Notes: generated by a model from the letters alone, not told the origin. 64,000 nucleotides of DNA from Bacillus sp. KH172YL63 (GCF_011398925.1 NZ_AP022842.1:1600001-1664000), one strand, 5' to 3'; positions 37,805-47,556 are shown, counted from the stretch's first letter. Translations and numbers: made by a program.

Positions 37805-37960
37805 ATGAGGATGGAGGAAAAGGTTCAGACAGAATTCTCCCCTGGAAATTACTATGAAGACCGATTTTTCACTGCCTATTCGAAAATGAAACGATCCAGT
37901 TGTGCAACCATGTCTTTCACAATGGATTCTTCCCTCACCAATAGAAGTAAAAGATGTTAA
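37805..37960 (+). CDS. Possible 51-residue protein coupled to a 14-codon ORF
   Basis: ATG overlaps (ATGA) the stop of a 14-codon ORF at 37764-37808 that has a good ribosome site (GGAAGGAT). The 51-residue product (MRMEEKVQTEFSPGNYYEDR and onward) ends two bases before a terminator, as a real gene would. There is no independent ribosome site, so translation would depend on coupling. Family unknown; a decayed gene is the main alternative. Confidence 0.35.
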   Translation: MRMEEKVQTEFSPGNYYEDRFFTAYSKMKRSSCATMSFTMDSSLTNRSKRC

Positions 37961-37961
37961 T

Positions 37962-37984
37962 AGCCTCTTCAGTGGGGCTTTTTT
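37962..37984 (+). terminator. Terminator after the GT4 unit
   Basis: AGCCTC - TTCAGT - GGGGCT (6 bp, one G-U pair) followed by TTTTTT. Confidence 0.7.
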
Positions 37985-38056
37985 ATACATCGCAGATGAA
38001 AGGGCTTGATCATATCAGACATACGCCTTTTTTTGAAATAAGGTAAGGAGTCTAGG

Positions 38057-38084
38057 ACATGTCCCGATTAAGAACATAAATATA
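38057..38084 (+). promoter_or_regulatory. sigma-K-like promoter of the deoxyhexosamine operon
   Basis: AC at 38057-38058, 16-base spacer, CATAAATATA at 38075-38084. The -10 has one extra base before the TA. About 28 bases before the start codon. Confidence 0.5.
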
Positions 38085-38112
38085 ATAAGAGAATGAAAAA
38101 GGAGAGGTGAAT

Positions 38113-39207
38113 ATGAAAATCGTAACTGTATTGGGAACGAGACCGGAAATCATCCGGTTGAGCCTGATCATGAAGAAACTGGACGTGCTTGCAGACGAGC
38201 ATATCATCGTCCATTCCGGCCAGAATTTCACCCATTCATTAAATGGCATCTTCTTCAAGGAGCTCGGTCTGAGACAGCCGGATTATGTACTCGCAAGCGC
38301 CCAACAATCTCTTGGTGAACAGCTTTCATCCCTGTTCACGGAGCTGGAGAAGATCCTGTTAAAAGAAAAACCGGACAAAGTCCTTGTCCTGGGGGATACA
38401 AACAGCGGGCTCAGTGCGATTCTCGCTGAAAGAATGATGATCCCCGTCGTTCACATGGAAGCAGGAAACCGCTGTTTCGATCTGAATGTCCCGGAAGAAA
38501 AAAACCGGAAGATCATCGATGCCGTTTCTTCCTATAATTTAGTCTACACGCCATACAGCAAAACCAATTTACTCAAAGAAGGGATGACAGCAAGTAAAAT
38601 CATCATAACGGGTAATCCAATCTTCGAAGTCTTGACCCACTATCAGCCTCAAATAGAAGAAAGCAACATCCTGCAAGAGCTCTTATTAGGCAGTAAAGAC
38701 TACTTTCTAGCGACCATTCACAGGGCTGAAAATGTTGACAATCCCGCTCATCTTTCCACGATTGTCGGAGCATTGAATGAATTGGCTATGACGTACAAAA
38801 AAAGGATCATCCTGAGCACCCATCCGAGAACTCGTTCGAAACTCCACTCGTCTCCCCACCTATCATTGCATCCCTTTATCGAACTTCACGAACCATTCGG
38901 CTTTTTTGACTTCATCAAGCTTGAGAAAAATGCTTTCTGTGTGCTGACAGACAGTGGCACCGTTCAGGAAGAATGCTGTATTTTCCATATTCCGACCGTT
39001 ACGGTCAGAAAGACGACGGAAAGACCCGAGACGGTGGATTGCGGCAGTAACTTCATTTCAGGATTGAGTGAAAAAGCGATTCTTAATGGTGTCAAAGTGA
39101 TGAGTTCTAAAAGCTCTAACTGGATATGTCCTGCTGAATATCTGGATCGTCATGTTTCAGATAAAGTGATTAATATTTTATTAGGAGGTTCTGACATTGT
39201 TTACTAA
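38113..39207 (+). CDS. UDP-HexNAc 2-epimerase (WecB/CapG/FnlC family)
   Basis: 364-residue non-hydrolysing UDP-N-acetylhexosamine 2-epimerase. Motifs: VLGTRPEIIRLS, HMEAGNRCFDLNVPEEKNR, ATIHRAENVD, TDSGTVQEECC. With the next two genes it forms the three-enzyme set that makes UDP-L-FucNAc or UDP-L-QuiNAc from UDP-GlcNAc; this enzyme would do the last step at C2. ATG 38113 is preferred to GTG 38107, since GGAGAGGTG serves as ribosome site. It overlaps the next gene by 11 bases. Confidence 0.87.
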   Translation: MKIVTVLGTRPEIIRLSLIMKKLDVLADEHIIVHSGQNFTHSLNGIFFKELGLRQPDYVLASAQQSLGEQLSSLFTELEKILLKEKPDKVLVLGDTNSGLSAILAERMMIPVVHMEAGNRCFDLNVPEEKNRKIIDAVSSYNLVYTPYSKTNLLKEGMTASKIIITGNPIFEVLTHYQPQIEESNILQELLLGSKDYFLATIHRAENVDNPAHLSTIVGALNELAMTYKKRIILSTHPRTRSKLHSSPHLSLHPFIELHEPFGFFDFIKLEKNAFCVLTDSGTVQEECCIFHIPTVTVRKTTERPETVDCGSNFISGLSEKAILNGVKVMSSKSSNWICPAEYLDRHVSDKVINILLGGSDIVY

Positions 39208-40189
39208 TAAAACAATACTAGTGACAGGCGGTACCGGTTCATGGGGAAATGAACTCGTATCACAATTACTTGAAAAAGATCCAAAGGAAATCCGCATTTT
39301 CTCCCGGAATGAAACAAGCCAGGTATTGATGAAGCAGAAATTTGAAAATCATCCTAAACTGACGTTCGTCATCGGGGATGTGAGGGACAAAGAAGCGGTA
39401 TCCGAAGCTTCTCAAAAGGTCGATTACATTTTTCACCTGGCTGCATTGAAGCATGTGCCAGTGTGTGAATTCCAGCCATTGGAAGCACTGAAAACCAACG
39501 TATTGGGAACCCAGAACATCATTGATGCGGCGATCGAAAATAATGTAGAAAAAGTCATAAACATTTCCACTGATAAAGCGGCCAACCCGTCCAATTTTTA
39601 TGGGTTCACTAAGGCGATGGGAGAGAAATTGATTATCAATGCCAACGTATTGACAGATAAAACAAAATTTGTCTGCGTCCGGGGCGGGAATGTGCTTGGG
39701 ACCAATGGCAGTGTCATACATGTATTCAAGCATGGAATCAAAACTAAATCAAAGATCGGCATAACCGATAAAAAGATGACCCGCTTCTTCCTGACGATAA
39801 AAGATGCAATCAAACTATTATTCAAAGCAACCTACGAAAGCCATGGGGGAGAAATCTTTGTCATGAAGATGCCGACATGCAAAATCATTGACCTCGCTCA
39901 AGTGTTGATCGATCAATATTCCCCTGACAAGGAAGTCACCATTGAAGAGCTCGGTATCCGTCCAGGGGAGAAACTCCATGAACTTCTACTGACGGAATTT
40001 GAAAGCCATAATACAATCGTTTACGATAATGAGTACTTTGTCATCCTGCCGACGATTCCGATCGAGGGCCTGATGGAGTCCTATCAAGATTTTCCCCAGG
40101 TGGACCTCGATACGTATTCTTCAAGTGACAACATCATCCCATATGATGAAATCAAGACGATGCTGAAGGATGGAGGTTTTCTAGAATGA
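39197..40189 (+). CDS. UDP-GlcNAc 4,6-dehydratase/5-epimerase (CapE/FnlA type)
   Basis: 330-residue SDR of the polysaccharide-biosynthesis (CapD/CapE/FnlA/WbjB) group. Cofactor motif TGGTGSWGNE at about 9-18, AALKHVPVCEFQPLEALKTN, and STDKAANPSNFYGFTKAMGE. It would convert UDP-GlcNAc to a 4-keto-6-deoxy-L-hexose intermediate. TTG start with AGGAGG eight bases upstream, inside the 3' end of the epimerase gene. It overlaps the next gene by four bases. Confidence 0.88.
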   Translation: MFTNKTILVTGGTGSWGNELVSQLLEKDPKEIRIFSRNETSQVLMKQKFENHPKLTFVIGDVRDKEAVSEASQKVDYIFHLAALKHVPVCEFQPLEALKTNVLGTQNIIDAAIENNVEKVINISTDKAANPSNFYGFTKAMGEKLIINANVLTDKTKFVCVRGGNVLGTNGSVIHVFKHGIKTKSKIGITDKKMTRFFLTIKDAIKLLFKATYESHGGEIFVMKMPTCKIIDLAQVLIDQYSPDKEVTIEELGIRPGEKLHELLLTEFESHNTIVYDNEYFVILPTIPIEGLMESYQDFPQVDLDTYSSSDNIIPYDEIKTMLKDGGFLE

Positions 40190-41007
40190 AGATTCTCGTT
40201 CTAGGGGGGCATGGAATGGCAGGACACGTCATCGTTGACTATTTGCAAGGCCGCGGGCACCAAGTCTCATATTCGGTCAGAAAAAAAGATTTAAAGGGAA
40301 TAGAATTAGATGTGAGGAATCTCGGCAGAGTGCGGGAGGTCCTGCTTGCAGAACGTTCAGACATCGTCATCAATGCGACGGGCTTACTGAATGATTATGC
40401 GGAAGCACATGTGAAAGAATCGATTGAAGTGAATGCATTGCTGCCCCATGCCCTTGTGGACATCGTGAATGAATACGGGGGGAAGCTGATCCATATCAGC
40501 ACTGATTGTGTATTCTCGGGAAACAGGGGGAAGTATACGGAGCAAGATGTGAAGGATGGATCCAATATCTATTCAAAAACGAAATCACTTGGAGAGATCC
40601 AGTCTTCGCCCCATTTGACAATCAGGACCTCGATTATCGGACCTGAATTGAAGGATGATGGAATCGGTCTCCTTCACTGGTTTCTCCGTCAGCAGGGGGA
40701 AATATATGGCTATCAAAACGTCTACTGGAACGGTGTTACCACATTGGAGCTTGCCAAAGCAATAGAGGACCTCATCAATGAGGGGATATCCGGCCTTTAC
40801 CATCTAAGTGCAGATAAGGGAATCTCAAAATATGAACTACTGGTGCTGTTCAAAGAAACGTTTCAAAAATATGAAGTAGAGATCATCCCTGTTCCGGAGC
40901 CGGTGCATGATAAAACGCTCATTCATACACGGAGCGACTATAAATATCCAGTGAAAGATTATAAAAAAATGCTGCAGGAACTTCATGAATGGATGGAAGG
41001 GAAATGA
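40186..41007 (+). CDS. RmlD-like 4-keto reductase
   Basis: 273-residue extended SDR of the dTDP-4-dehydrorhamnose reductase family: GGHGMAGH cofactor motif, HISTDCVFSGNRGKYTEQD and YSKTKSLGE. It lacks the C-terminal cupin of CapF/WbjC, so it is closer to the RmlD-like reductases of the UDP-L-QuiNAc route (QnlB/WbvR type) than to the UDP-L-FucNAc reductase. Product assignment is therefore inference. Starts within the previous gene (ATGA) and ends within the next. Confidence 0.85.
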   Translation: MKILVLGGHGMAGHVIVDYLQGRGHQVSYSVRKKDLKGIELDVRNLGRVREVLLAERSDIVINATGLLNDYAEAHVKESIEVNALLPHALVDIVNEYGGKLIHISTDCVFSGNRGKYTEQDVKDGSNIYSKTKSLGEIQSSPHLTIRTSIIGPELKDDGIGLLHWFLRQQGEIYGYQNVYWNGVTTLELAKAIEDLINEGISGLYHLSADKGISKYELLVLFKETFQKYEVEIIPVPEPVHDKTLIHTRSDYKYPVKDYKKMLQELHEWMEGK

Positions 41008-41894
41008 GCAGGATTTTCATAACGGGGGCCGCCGGTTTCTCAGGCATGCATGCATGTTCATACTATCTAGAGAAAGGCTTTGAAGTGTACGCAGGGGTCA
41101 GGAGTCTGCCGCACCCGAATAATCAGGTCCACAATATCCAGTGTGATCTGATGAACCGGGACACACTGGAGGAGGTCCTGAAAACAATAAAACCACGATA
41201 CATCCTCCATCTCGCTGCCCAGAATCACAGTGGAAGGTCTTGGGCAGATCCTGTGACAACGATCAATACCAATGTCATCGGGACGATGAATCTGATGGAA
41301 GCGGTAAAGAGGACCGTTCCAGAGGCGATTCTTCTCGTCGTAGGCTCCGTTATCGAATACGATCCATGCTCATCCTCACACCCGAACCATCCATATGGCT
41401 TGTCTAAATACATTCAAACCCTGCTGGCGGCTAGCTGGGCAACATTTTATCATCTGGATATCCGCATCGCCAAACCATCCAACTTAATCGGACCTGGTGA
41501 ATCAGACGGGATATGCTCGCTTCTTGTACAAAAGTTTCTTGCCTATATGGAAGGCGAGCCGGTGGATTTTCACTTTGAAAATATGATGGATAACCGGGAT
41601 TTCATTGATGTGAGGGATGCTGTCAAAGCCTATGATTGTATCCTTCAAAAAGGGGAGCGAAATGAATGTTATATCGTATCTACCGGCCTTTCACGACGTT
41701 TCCTGGAAGTCGTAGAAGAGCTCAAAAGAATAACCGGAAGCACCCTTCCCATTTCTACTGCACACTCACAATTGACTCCGGAGCATACCTATGAGAATGA
41801 GAAACTGGCCAATTTGAACTGGCAGCCGGAGATCACTCTGAATCAGAGTCTTAAAGATATCCTTGCATACTATCGAGAATTGAATGGAACATAA
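41004..41894 (+). CDS. NAD-dependent epimerase/dehydratase, GDP-mannose dehydratase-like
   Basis: 296-residue extended SDR. Cofactor motif ITGAAGFSGMHA, catalytic SVIEYDPCSSS and YGLSK, and DNRDFIDVRDAVKAY, a pattern seen in GDP-mannose 4,6-dehydratases and GDP-6-deoxy-4-keto-mannose reductases. ATG 41004 overlaps the upstream stop (AATGA) and is preferred to ATG 40989. Last gene of the operon; it may supply a further deoxysugar or reduce one made elsewhere. No nucleotidyltransferase is nearby. Confidence 0.82.
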   Translation: MSRIFITGAAGFSGMHACSYYLEKGFEVYAGVRSLPHPNNQVHNIQCDLMNRDTLEEVLKTIKPRYILHLAAQNHSGRSWADPVTTINTNVIGTMNLMEAVKRTVPEAILLVVGSVIEYDPCSSSHPNHPYGLSKYIQTLLAASWATFYHLDIRIAKPSNLIGPGESDGICSLLVQKFLAYMEGEPVDFHFENMMDNRDFIDVRDAVKAYDCILQKGERNECYIVSTGLSRRFLEVVEELKRITGSTLPISTAHSQLTPEHTYENEKLANLNWQPEITLNQSLKDILAYYRELNGT

Positions 41895-41982
41895 GGGAGT
41901 AAAACAGAGTAATCACATAACAACAATTTCACCTCTTGAATCATGAGACTTATAAGTAAAACACCAGTGATTGTGTAACTGG

Positions 41983-42039
41983 AAAAATCCGAACGCATTC
42001 GATATTCCATTAAGAATTTCGAAAGGCCGTTCGGATTTT
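41983..42039. terminator. Bidirectional terminator (CCGAACG type)
   Basis: AAAATCCGAACG pairs with CGTTCGGATTTT, with a partly paired 33-base loop. It serves the convergent deoxysugar operon and GT2 gene. Confidence 0.87.
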
Positions 42040-42050
42040 CCATTCTGTGA

Positions 42051-42932
42051 TTAAAAATAGATATTGAACTTTTTAAATAAATCCTCAATATCCATTTTTC
42101 TTCTTCTTACATATTGAGCCCTTTTAGCCAAAACACCATCTTTCAATACTTTCTTCTCTATTTCCAAAGGGGAACCGTGAATGATCAGTGCCTTTGCTTT
42201 TTTAATTCTCTTATCGTCAAAATGGAGGTATGCCATCCGCAATAAGTTATAATAGATGCCTTCATAGTTCACGGTGTACGGGTGACTTACCCTGAATAAA
42301 TGCAGGACAGTCACCTGAGGGTCACAGTGACACCGGTAGCCAAATAACCAGAGTTTTAAGGCGAATTCCACATCTTCGTGACCCCAGGTGGAAAAACCGG
42401 TTTCAAATCCCCCTACGTCTTTGAACACACGCTGAGAGGTGATGATGCAAGCCCCCGGCAAAACGGCTGTTTCAAATAAAGATCGTCGCCTCTGATGCCA
42501 TTTTATTTTTAAGGAAGGGGTAAGGGATTGGCCATACCCCTTGATTGTCGGATCATCAAGAGATCCGATTGCAGGGCATACGGCATCGCTTTTTCCTTGC
42601 AACAGATGATAAAGTAAACGGTCTATCCAGAAATTCTCGAAGGTCATATGAGCGTCGCAAAAGGCAAGATAGGGATATATTGCTTTTTCTGCCCCAAGGT
42701 TCCTGGCATTGGCAGGTCCTACACCATTCGCACGGATATAGGTCACTTTCGAACGATGCGGATAGTTTGCGAGAAAAGCGCAGCATTGATCGTTTGAAGC
42801 ATCATCCACTATGATTGCTTGGATGTCAATTTTCGTTTTGACTGCAAATAATGAATCCAGGGTCATTTTCACATTCTTTCCTTCATTTTTAACCGGGAAA
42901 ATGATTGATATTTTTGGAGGGGTGTTTCCCAT
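42051..42932 (-). CDS. Family 2 glycosyltransferase
   Basis: 293-residue GT2 enzyme: ISIIFPVKNEGKNVKMTLDSL, IVDDAS, the acidic metal motif in LAFCDAHMTF, and a GHEDVEFALKLW segment typical of the polypeptide GalNAc-transferase/chondroitin-type GT2 group. Soluble. ATG with AAGGGAGAG upstream and a sigma-K-like promoter (AC-N16-CATATACTG) 34 bases before the start. Single-gene unit, convergent with the deoxysugar operon. Confidence 0.88.
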   Translation of the reverse strand: MGNTPPKISIIFPVKNEGKNVKMTLDSLFAVKTKIDIQAIIVDDASNDQCCAFLANYPHRSKVTYIRANGVGPANARNLGAEKAIYPYLAFCDAHMTFENFWIDRLLYHLLQGKSDAVCPAIGSLDDPTIKGYGQSLTPSLKIKWHQRRRSLFETAVLPGACIITSQRVFKDVGGFETGFSTWGHEDVEFALKLWLFGYRCHCDPQVTVLHLFRVSHPYTVNYEGIYYNLLRMAYLHFDDKRIKKAKALIIHGSPLEIEKKVLKDGVLAKRAQYVRRRKMDIEDLFKKFNIYF

Positions 42933-42965
42933 GGTTTCTCTCCCTTACGCTGAAAGATTCTATTA

Positions 42966-42992
42966 CAGTATATGTAGAAAGGGTAATTCCGT
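42966..42992 (-). promoter_or_regulatory. sigma-K-like promoter of the minus-strand GT2 gene
   Basis: Minus strand: AC (42991-42992), 16-base spacer, CATATACTG (42966-42974); the last base differs from CATA-N3-TA. Confidence 0.58.
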
Positions 42993-43122
42993 GTCTGTGA
43001 TCGGTAAGGATTGAGAGGATGTTATTGAGTCATTCTTTATAACATGTTTACATAATGGATAATAGTTGTGAAAAACGTGTGATTCACTTCCTTCTGTTTT
43101 AGGGGAATGCTGCAGGTAGCTG

Positions 43123-43156
43123 AAAAAGCCGGACGAGGTGAACTCCGTCCGGATTT
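43123..43156 (-). terminator. Terminator of the sulfate activation operon (CCGGACG variant)
   Basis: CCGGACG pairs with CGTCCGG, flanked by A- and T-runs; on the minus strand it ends in CTTTTTC. The core differs from the other three hairpins by a paired A-T to G-C change. Confidence 0.83.
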
Positions 43157-43167
43157 TCGTTTGCAGT

Positions 43168-43947
43168 CTATTCCGTTGTAGGGATCGTACAAAGAAAAGC
43201 AGGGTTGGTCAGGTTTTCCTTATTGTACTGAAGGGGCATACCTGTATGCTTAACCAGCACCTGTCCATTTGCTTCTTCCACAATGATCTGACCGGCTGCC
43301 GTATCCCATTCCATCGTCGGGGCGTAGCGGGGGTAATAGTGTGCGGTCCCTTCTGCAACCTGGCAGAACTTCAACGAGCTTCCGATGGATTCATACTGTA
43401 GTTTCAAACCCTTTTGCTGAAGGGATGCAACGTACGCTGAAGTTGCATCATTCAGGTGGGATCTGGACAAGATGACTTTTTTCACTTCTGGAGAGGAGGT
43501 GGCTATTTTCACCATTTTCTTTTTAAGTGGGGAGCTGGCATGGTGTATTTTATATGCGCCCTTTCCTTTTTCAGCACAATACACCATATCCAAAGCAGGG
43601 GCATAGATGACACCCAAGACCGGTCTATTTTCAGAGATAAGAGCGATATTGACTGTGAATTCACCATTTCGCTTAATGAATTCTTTGGTTCCATCCAATG
43701 GATCAACCATCCAAAATGTTTTCCAGCATCTTCTCTCACCGTAAGGCACATCCGATCCCTCTTCACTGAGTATGGGCATTTTCTCAGGCAGCTGTGCCAA
43801 GCTGCCCTGTATCCATTCATGGGATAATTGATCTGCGACAGTCAGGGGGGAGAGGTCAGCTTTTTGTTCTATTTTATACTTCTGATTATATACACCCATT
43901 ATTTTCTGTCCTGCTCCGATGGCAATCTCAATTACTTCGTTCAGCAT
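43168..43947 (-). CDS. cysQ: 3'(2'),5'-bisphosphate nucleotidase (CysQ)
   Basis: 259-residue inositol-monophosphatase-fold enzyme that hydrolyses 3'-phosphoadenosine 5'-phosphate (PAP), the by-product of PAPS-using reactions. Motifs: LSEEGSDV, the metal site VDPLDGTKEF, and EWDTAAGQIIVEEANG near the C-terminus. ATG 43947 follows AGGAG by nine bases; the TTG three codons upstream is too close to that site. Last gene of the minus-strand operon sat-permease-cysC-cysQ. Confidence 0.92.
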   Translation of the reverse strand: MLNEVIEIAIGAGQKIMGVYNQKYKIEQKADLSPLTVADQLSHEWIQGSLAQLPEKMPILSEEGSDVPYGERRCWKTFWMVDPLDGTKEFIKRNGEFTVNIALISENRPVLGVIYAPALDMVYCAEKGKGAYKIHHASSPLKKKMVKIATSSPEVKKVILSRSHLNDATSAYVASLQQKGLKLQYESIGSSLKFCQVAEGTAHYYPRYAPTMEWDTAAGQIIVEEANGQVLVKHTGMPLQYNKENLTNPAFLCTIPTTE

Positions 43948-43990
43948 ATTTTTCAACTCCTGTCATAAAATCACTGCTGATTCATCTTTA

Positions 43991-44590
43991 TCATGGTATC
44001 AATTTTCTTCTTTTTAAATAGAGGAGGATCTGTTGAACAGATTGTTCAACGGTCTGTGTTTCGGTATCAATCACAATTTCAGGAGAGTCTGGCGCTTCAT
44101 ATGGGGAATCTATTCCTGTAAAATCCTTGATCTCCCCATTTTTCACCTTTTTATATAAGCCTTTTGGATCTCTCCTTGAGCATTCCTCAACGCTTGCTTG
44201 AACGTATACTTCGATGAATTCACCTTCAGGAAACAAGGTTCGCACAAGCGCCCGGTCATTTTTAAATGGAGAAATGAAAGCGGTCAATGTGATGATGCCG
44301 GCATCTACAAACAATTTGGATACTTCCCCGATTCTGCGGATGTTTTCTTTACGATCACCATCAGTGAAAGTCAGATCACCGTTCAACCCGTGGCGGATAT
44401 TATCGCCATCAAGGCGATAGGTATGGATCCCTCTTTCAAACAGACCTTTTTCTAGCTCAACTGAAAGGGTGGATTTACCAGACCCGGATAAACCTGTGAA
44501 CCAGATCACTGCACTTTTATGTTGATGAAGGCGGTGCCGGTCTTCTTTTTCAACTTTGCCGCCATGCCAAGAAATATGTTCACTTTTCAA
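43991..44590 (-). CDS. cysC: Adenylylsulfate kinase (APS kinase)
   Basis: 199-residue kinase that phosphorylates APS to PAPS. Walker [22 protein letters not shown], and the lid region [16 protein letters not shown] 44590 is preferred because GAGGTG precedes it by six bases; the longer frame starts immediately after the permease stop without a ribosome site. In this operon it makes PAPS from the APS formed by Sat. Confidence 0.93.
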   Translation of the reverse strand: MKSEHISWHGGKVEKEDRHRLHQHKSAVIWFTGLSGSGKSTLSVELEKGLFERGIHTYRLDGDNIRHGLNGDLTFTDGDRKENIRRIGEVSKLFVDAGIITLTAFISPFKNDRALVRTLFPEGEFIEVYVQASVEECSRRDPKGLYKKVKNGEIKDFTGIDSPYEAPDSPEIVIDTETQTVEQSVQQILLYLKRRKLIP

Positions 44591-44617
44591 CGCATACACC
44601 TCGATTCCATTATTCAA

Positions 44618-46375
44618 TTATAACCAAAAGAAATGAACTGCCGTAACGGTGGTGATCATGGTGATGATATTCAGCGGGATGCCGATTCTTAAGAAATCCT
44701 TGAACTGATATCCACCTGGACCGTAGACGATTAAGTTGGTCTGATAACCGATCGGGGTCGCAAAGCTTGCAGATGCGGCAATGGTCACAAGTACGGCCAG
44801 TGCGACTGGATCCAGATTCATGGCACTCGATATTTCAAGTGAAATCGGAAACATCATGACCGCGGCTGCACTGTTTGTCATCAACTCTGTAAACACATTG
44901 GTGAGCAGATAAATGGCCGTGATGACGGCGAAAATCCCGAATGGCTGCGATGCTTCCATCAATAAGCTTGCGGCGAATGAAGCCACGCCTGAATTCATCA
45001 AGGCATAACCGATGCCGAATGAGCAGGAAATGATGATCAAGACGTTCCATTGAATCGCGTTCTTTGCAACTTGTGGATGAACGATCCTGAAGAGAAATAG
45101 AATCAAGGCGGCCAAAGTCATACCGGTGAGCATGGAAACAAAGCCAAACGTTACAAGAAGAATCATGGCACCCAGCAGCAAAACCGAAAACCACCCTTGT
45201 TTTTTCTGCTTTTGGGTGAGGATTTTCTTATCAATCGGGGTTACGAGGTAGAAGTCATTTGTATGGATTCTTTTTTGAAATTCAGCCCCGGCTACAAGGA
45301 GGAGACTATCCCCGGGTTTTAAGACAATATCCCCGATCTTGGCCTTCAAGCGCTGGTTTTGCCTGTGGACGGCAATGACAGCGGCATCATATCTGCTTCT
45401 GAAATTCGTTTCTTTTATTCTTTTAAATAATAATGATGAATGGTGTGAAACAACCGCCTGTACCAGTTCGTGATGCCGGGGGAAATCATCCTCGACTGTA
45501 GAGAGCAATTGCAGTCCTTTATTTCCCTGAAGTTCGGTGATGGTGGTAATATCACCGGTGAAAATCAAACGATCATTCGCTTTCAATACGGTGGTATTGG
45601 ATACCGGTGTGATCACACCGGTATCCCGGATGATACTGACCAGGAATAATCCTTTCAGACTTCGGAGTTTCGCCTGTTCCACTGTTTTTTGAATATAAGG
45701 AAAATCTTCGAGGATCAGGACCTCCCCTGTAAATTCCCTTACATTTTCACCTTTTGCCAGAGTGCTTTTCCTTGCAGGCAGGAGATAGTTGCTGAAAAAG
45801 ATAAGGTAACAGAGCCCGATTAAAGTAACCGGGATGCCGACTTTGCTTAATTCGAAGAAAGTGAAACCTCTCAAATTATGATCAAGGAGTAAGCCATGCA
45901 CAACGAGGTTCGTCGATGTGCCAATAAGCGTGATCGTTCCCCCGAGGATTGTCGCATATGAAAGTGGGATAAGGAATTTAGAAGGAGATAGCTGGTGATC
46001 TTCACACCACTTCTTTACAAGTGGCGTAAAGGCAATGACGATCGGTGTGTTATTCAGGAAAGCGGACAGGATGGATACCGGGAAGAGCAGCTTGGCCAGC
46101 ATATGCCTCGAGGAATTGGAGCGGTCCAACAGCTTCAAGAGGGCATGATCGACGATGCCGCTTCCTTGAATGCTGCCGGCAATTAAGAACAATAATCCGA
46201 TTGTCAGCATCCCTTCATTGGAGAAACCTTTGGTTGCTTCCTGTAGAGAAATGACCCCGGTCATGACGAAAAATAGAAGAGTGGAAGGGATGATGATTTC
46301 TGGCCGCTCGATTTCGAAAATCAAACAAGAGAGCATCATGATCATGCCCGCAATGACGATATAAAACTCAATCAT
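44618..46375 (-). CDS. SLC13-family permease with RCK_C domains, probable sulfate transporter
   Basis: 585-residue membrane protein: two blocks of SLC13/DASS transmembrane helices (about 1-190 and 395-585) separated by two TrkA-C/RCK_C domains (about 205-375). Transport signatures [15 protein letters not shown] and [11 protein letters not shown], and [10 protein letters not shown]. Similar fused permeases (SAC1-like group) carry sulfate. It lies between sat (four-base overlap) and cysC, which makes sulfate the most probable substrate. Confidence 0.88.
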   Translation of the reverse strand: MIEFYIVIAGMIMMLSCLIFEIERPEIIIPSTLLFFVMTGVISLQEATKGFSNEGMLTIGLLFLIAGSIQGSGIVDHALLKLLDRSNSSRHMLAKLLFPVSILSAFLNNTPIVIAFTPLVKKWCEDHQLSPSKFLIPLSYATILGGTITLIGTSTNLVVHGLLLDHNLRGFTFFELSKVGIPVTLIGLCYLIFFSNYLLPARKSTLAKGENVREFTGEVLILEDFPYIQKTVEQAKLRSLKGLFLVSIIRDTGVITPVSNTTVLKANDRLIFTGDITTITELQGNKGLQLLSTVEDDFPRHHELVQAVVSHHSSLLFKRIKETNFRSRYDAAVIAVHRQNQRLKAKIGDIVLKPGDSLLLVAGAEFQKRIHTNDFYLVTPIDKKILTQKQKKQGWFSVLLLGAMILLVTFGFVSMLTGMTLAALILFLFRIVHPQVAKNAIQWNVLIIISCSFGIGYALMNSGVASFAASLLMEASQPFGIFAVITAIYLLTNVFTELMTNSAAAVMMFPISLEISSAMNLDPVALAVLVTIAASASFATPIGYQTNLIVYGPGGYQFKDFLRIGIPLNIITMITTVTAVHFFWL

Positions 46376-47556
46376 GTTTTTGTCTCCTTATTGTTTCCCC
46401 CATTCTCTGAATCGGATCTCATTTCTTCCATTAGGATGTCAATTACTTCCGGCCTTGAAAATTCTTTCGGGGGAATGATGCCTTCCCGCAGCATCTGCCG
46501 CACTTTTGTCCCGCTTAGGTGAATATGGAATTCCTGTGAATGCGGACATGTCTTACGGGTTGCCATGGCTGCACATTTCATGCAATAAAAAGCATGATCG
46601 AATTTCAAGATCTCGATTCCTATCTCTTCTTTCGAAAAAGAATGGAAGATTTCCTGAGCATCATAGGTACCGTAATAATCCCCTACACCTGCATGGTCTC
46701 TTCCCACAATGAAGTGGGTACATCCAAAGTTTTTCCTGACAAGGCTGTGAAACACTGCTTCTCTGGGACCTGCATATCTCATGGCCGCCGGGAAAGTGGA
46801 CAGCACTGCTCGATTTTTCGGGTAATATCCATCGAGCAATGCATGATAGCTCCTCATCCGCACAGGAGCAGGAATATCATCCTGTTTTGTATCCCCTACC
46901 AAAGGGTGGATCAATAATCCATCCACATGTTCCAGGGCTGTCTTTTGGATGTATTCATGGGCCCGGTGAATCGGATTCCGTGTTTGAAACGCGACGATGC
47001 TTTTCCATCCTTTTTCTTTGAAGATTTCCCTCAGTTGTTCGGGGGATTTGAAGGAATCTTTAAAAATAGGGGGAAATGCCAGGAGTCTTACTGGCCCTGC
47101 TACATACACATCATCTTTTTCGAATGTTTTCTTTACGCCGGGGTGAAGTTTGTCCAACGTTTTAAAAACGAATAGGGCTTCAGCTTCTTTGCTGTATTCA
47201 TACATTTCCTCTATTTCCATCGTCCCATAAATGACGCCATCTTTCCCTTTGAGGGAGACGGATTCACCAATGGAAAGAGTCTCCTGTAACTGTTTCGGTA
47301 TCGGGAGCGTGATGGGCAGACTCCAGACCAAACCATTTGATAAACGCATGTCCTTCAACACATTTAAATAATCTCTCTGTCCCATGAAGCCTGTCAAAGG
47401 ACTGAAGGCACCTGTAGAAATCAGGACCAAATCAGAAAGGCCCCATGAATCGAGTGTGATGGAGGAGGGGAAGGCAGAAGCCTTTGTCAGCCATAGCTCC
47501 CTTTCTATTCCTTTCATCACAAGGTCAATAAGTTTGCCTCCATGTGGGGAAATCAT
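46372..47556 (-). CDS. sat: Sulfate adenylyltransferase (ATP sulfurylase)
   Basis: 394-residue monofunctional ATP sulfurylase: [30 protein letters not shown], and the Cys-x2-Cys ... Cys-x-His zinc site in [18 protein letters not shown]. It makes APS from sulfate and ATP. ATG 47556 is chosen because AAAGGAGAC lies seven bases upstream; the longer frame includes that site. First gene of the operon. No APS/PAPS reductase gene is present in the window. Confidence 0.95.
   Translation of the reverse strand: MISPHGGKLIDLVMKGIERELWLTKASAFPSSITLDSWGLSDLVLISTGAFSPLTGFMGQRDYLNVLKDMRLSNGLVWSLPITLPIPKQLQETLSIGESVSLKGKDGVIYGTMEIEEMYEYSKEAEALFVFKTLDKLHPGVKKTFEKDDVYVAGPVRLLAFPPIFKDSFKSPEQLREIFKEKGWKSIVAFQTRNPIHRAHEYIQKTALEHVDGLLIHPLVGDTKQDDIPAPVRMRSYHALLDGYYPKNRAVLSTFPAAMRYAGPREAVFHSLVRKNFGCTHFIVGRDHAGVGDYYGTYDAQEIFHSFSKEEIGIEILKFDHAFYCMKCAAMATRKTCPHSQEFHIHLSGTKVRQMLREGIIPPKEFSRPEVIDILMEEMRSDSENGGNNKETKT

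Larger units (their letters stand above)
37703..38112. other. Intergenic region with mini-ORFs before the 2-epimerase gene
   Basis: About 410 bases. It contains a 9-bp hairpin (CGTTTCAAA/TTTGAAACG at 37774-37802), two overlapping small ORFs (37764-37808 and 37805-37960), a terminator at 37962-37984 and a sigma-K-like promoter at 38057-38084. Confidence 0.6.

Noticed and set aside
37778..37990. 70-codon minus-strand frame in the gap before the 2-epimerase
   Set aside because: It starts within the terminator and has no ribosome site; the plus-strand ORF there fits the terminator better.
44835..45194. 119-codon minus-strand frame inside the SLC13 permease
   Set aside because: It is a shifted frame of the permease on the same strand, rich in Cys, His and Arg, with no start signal.
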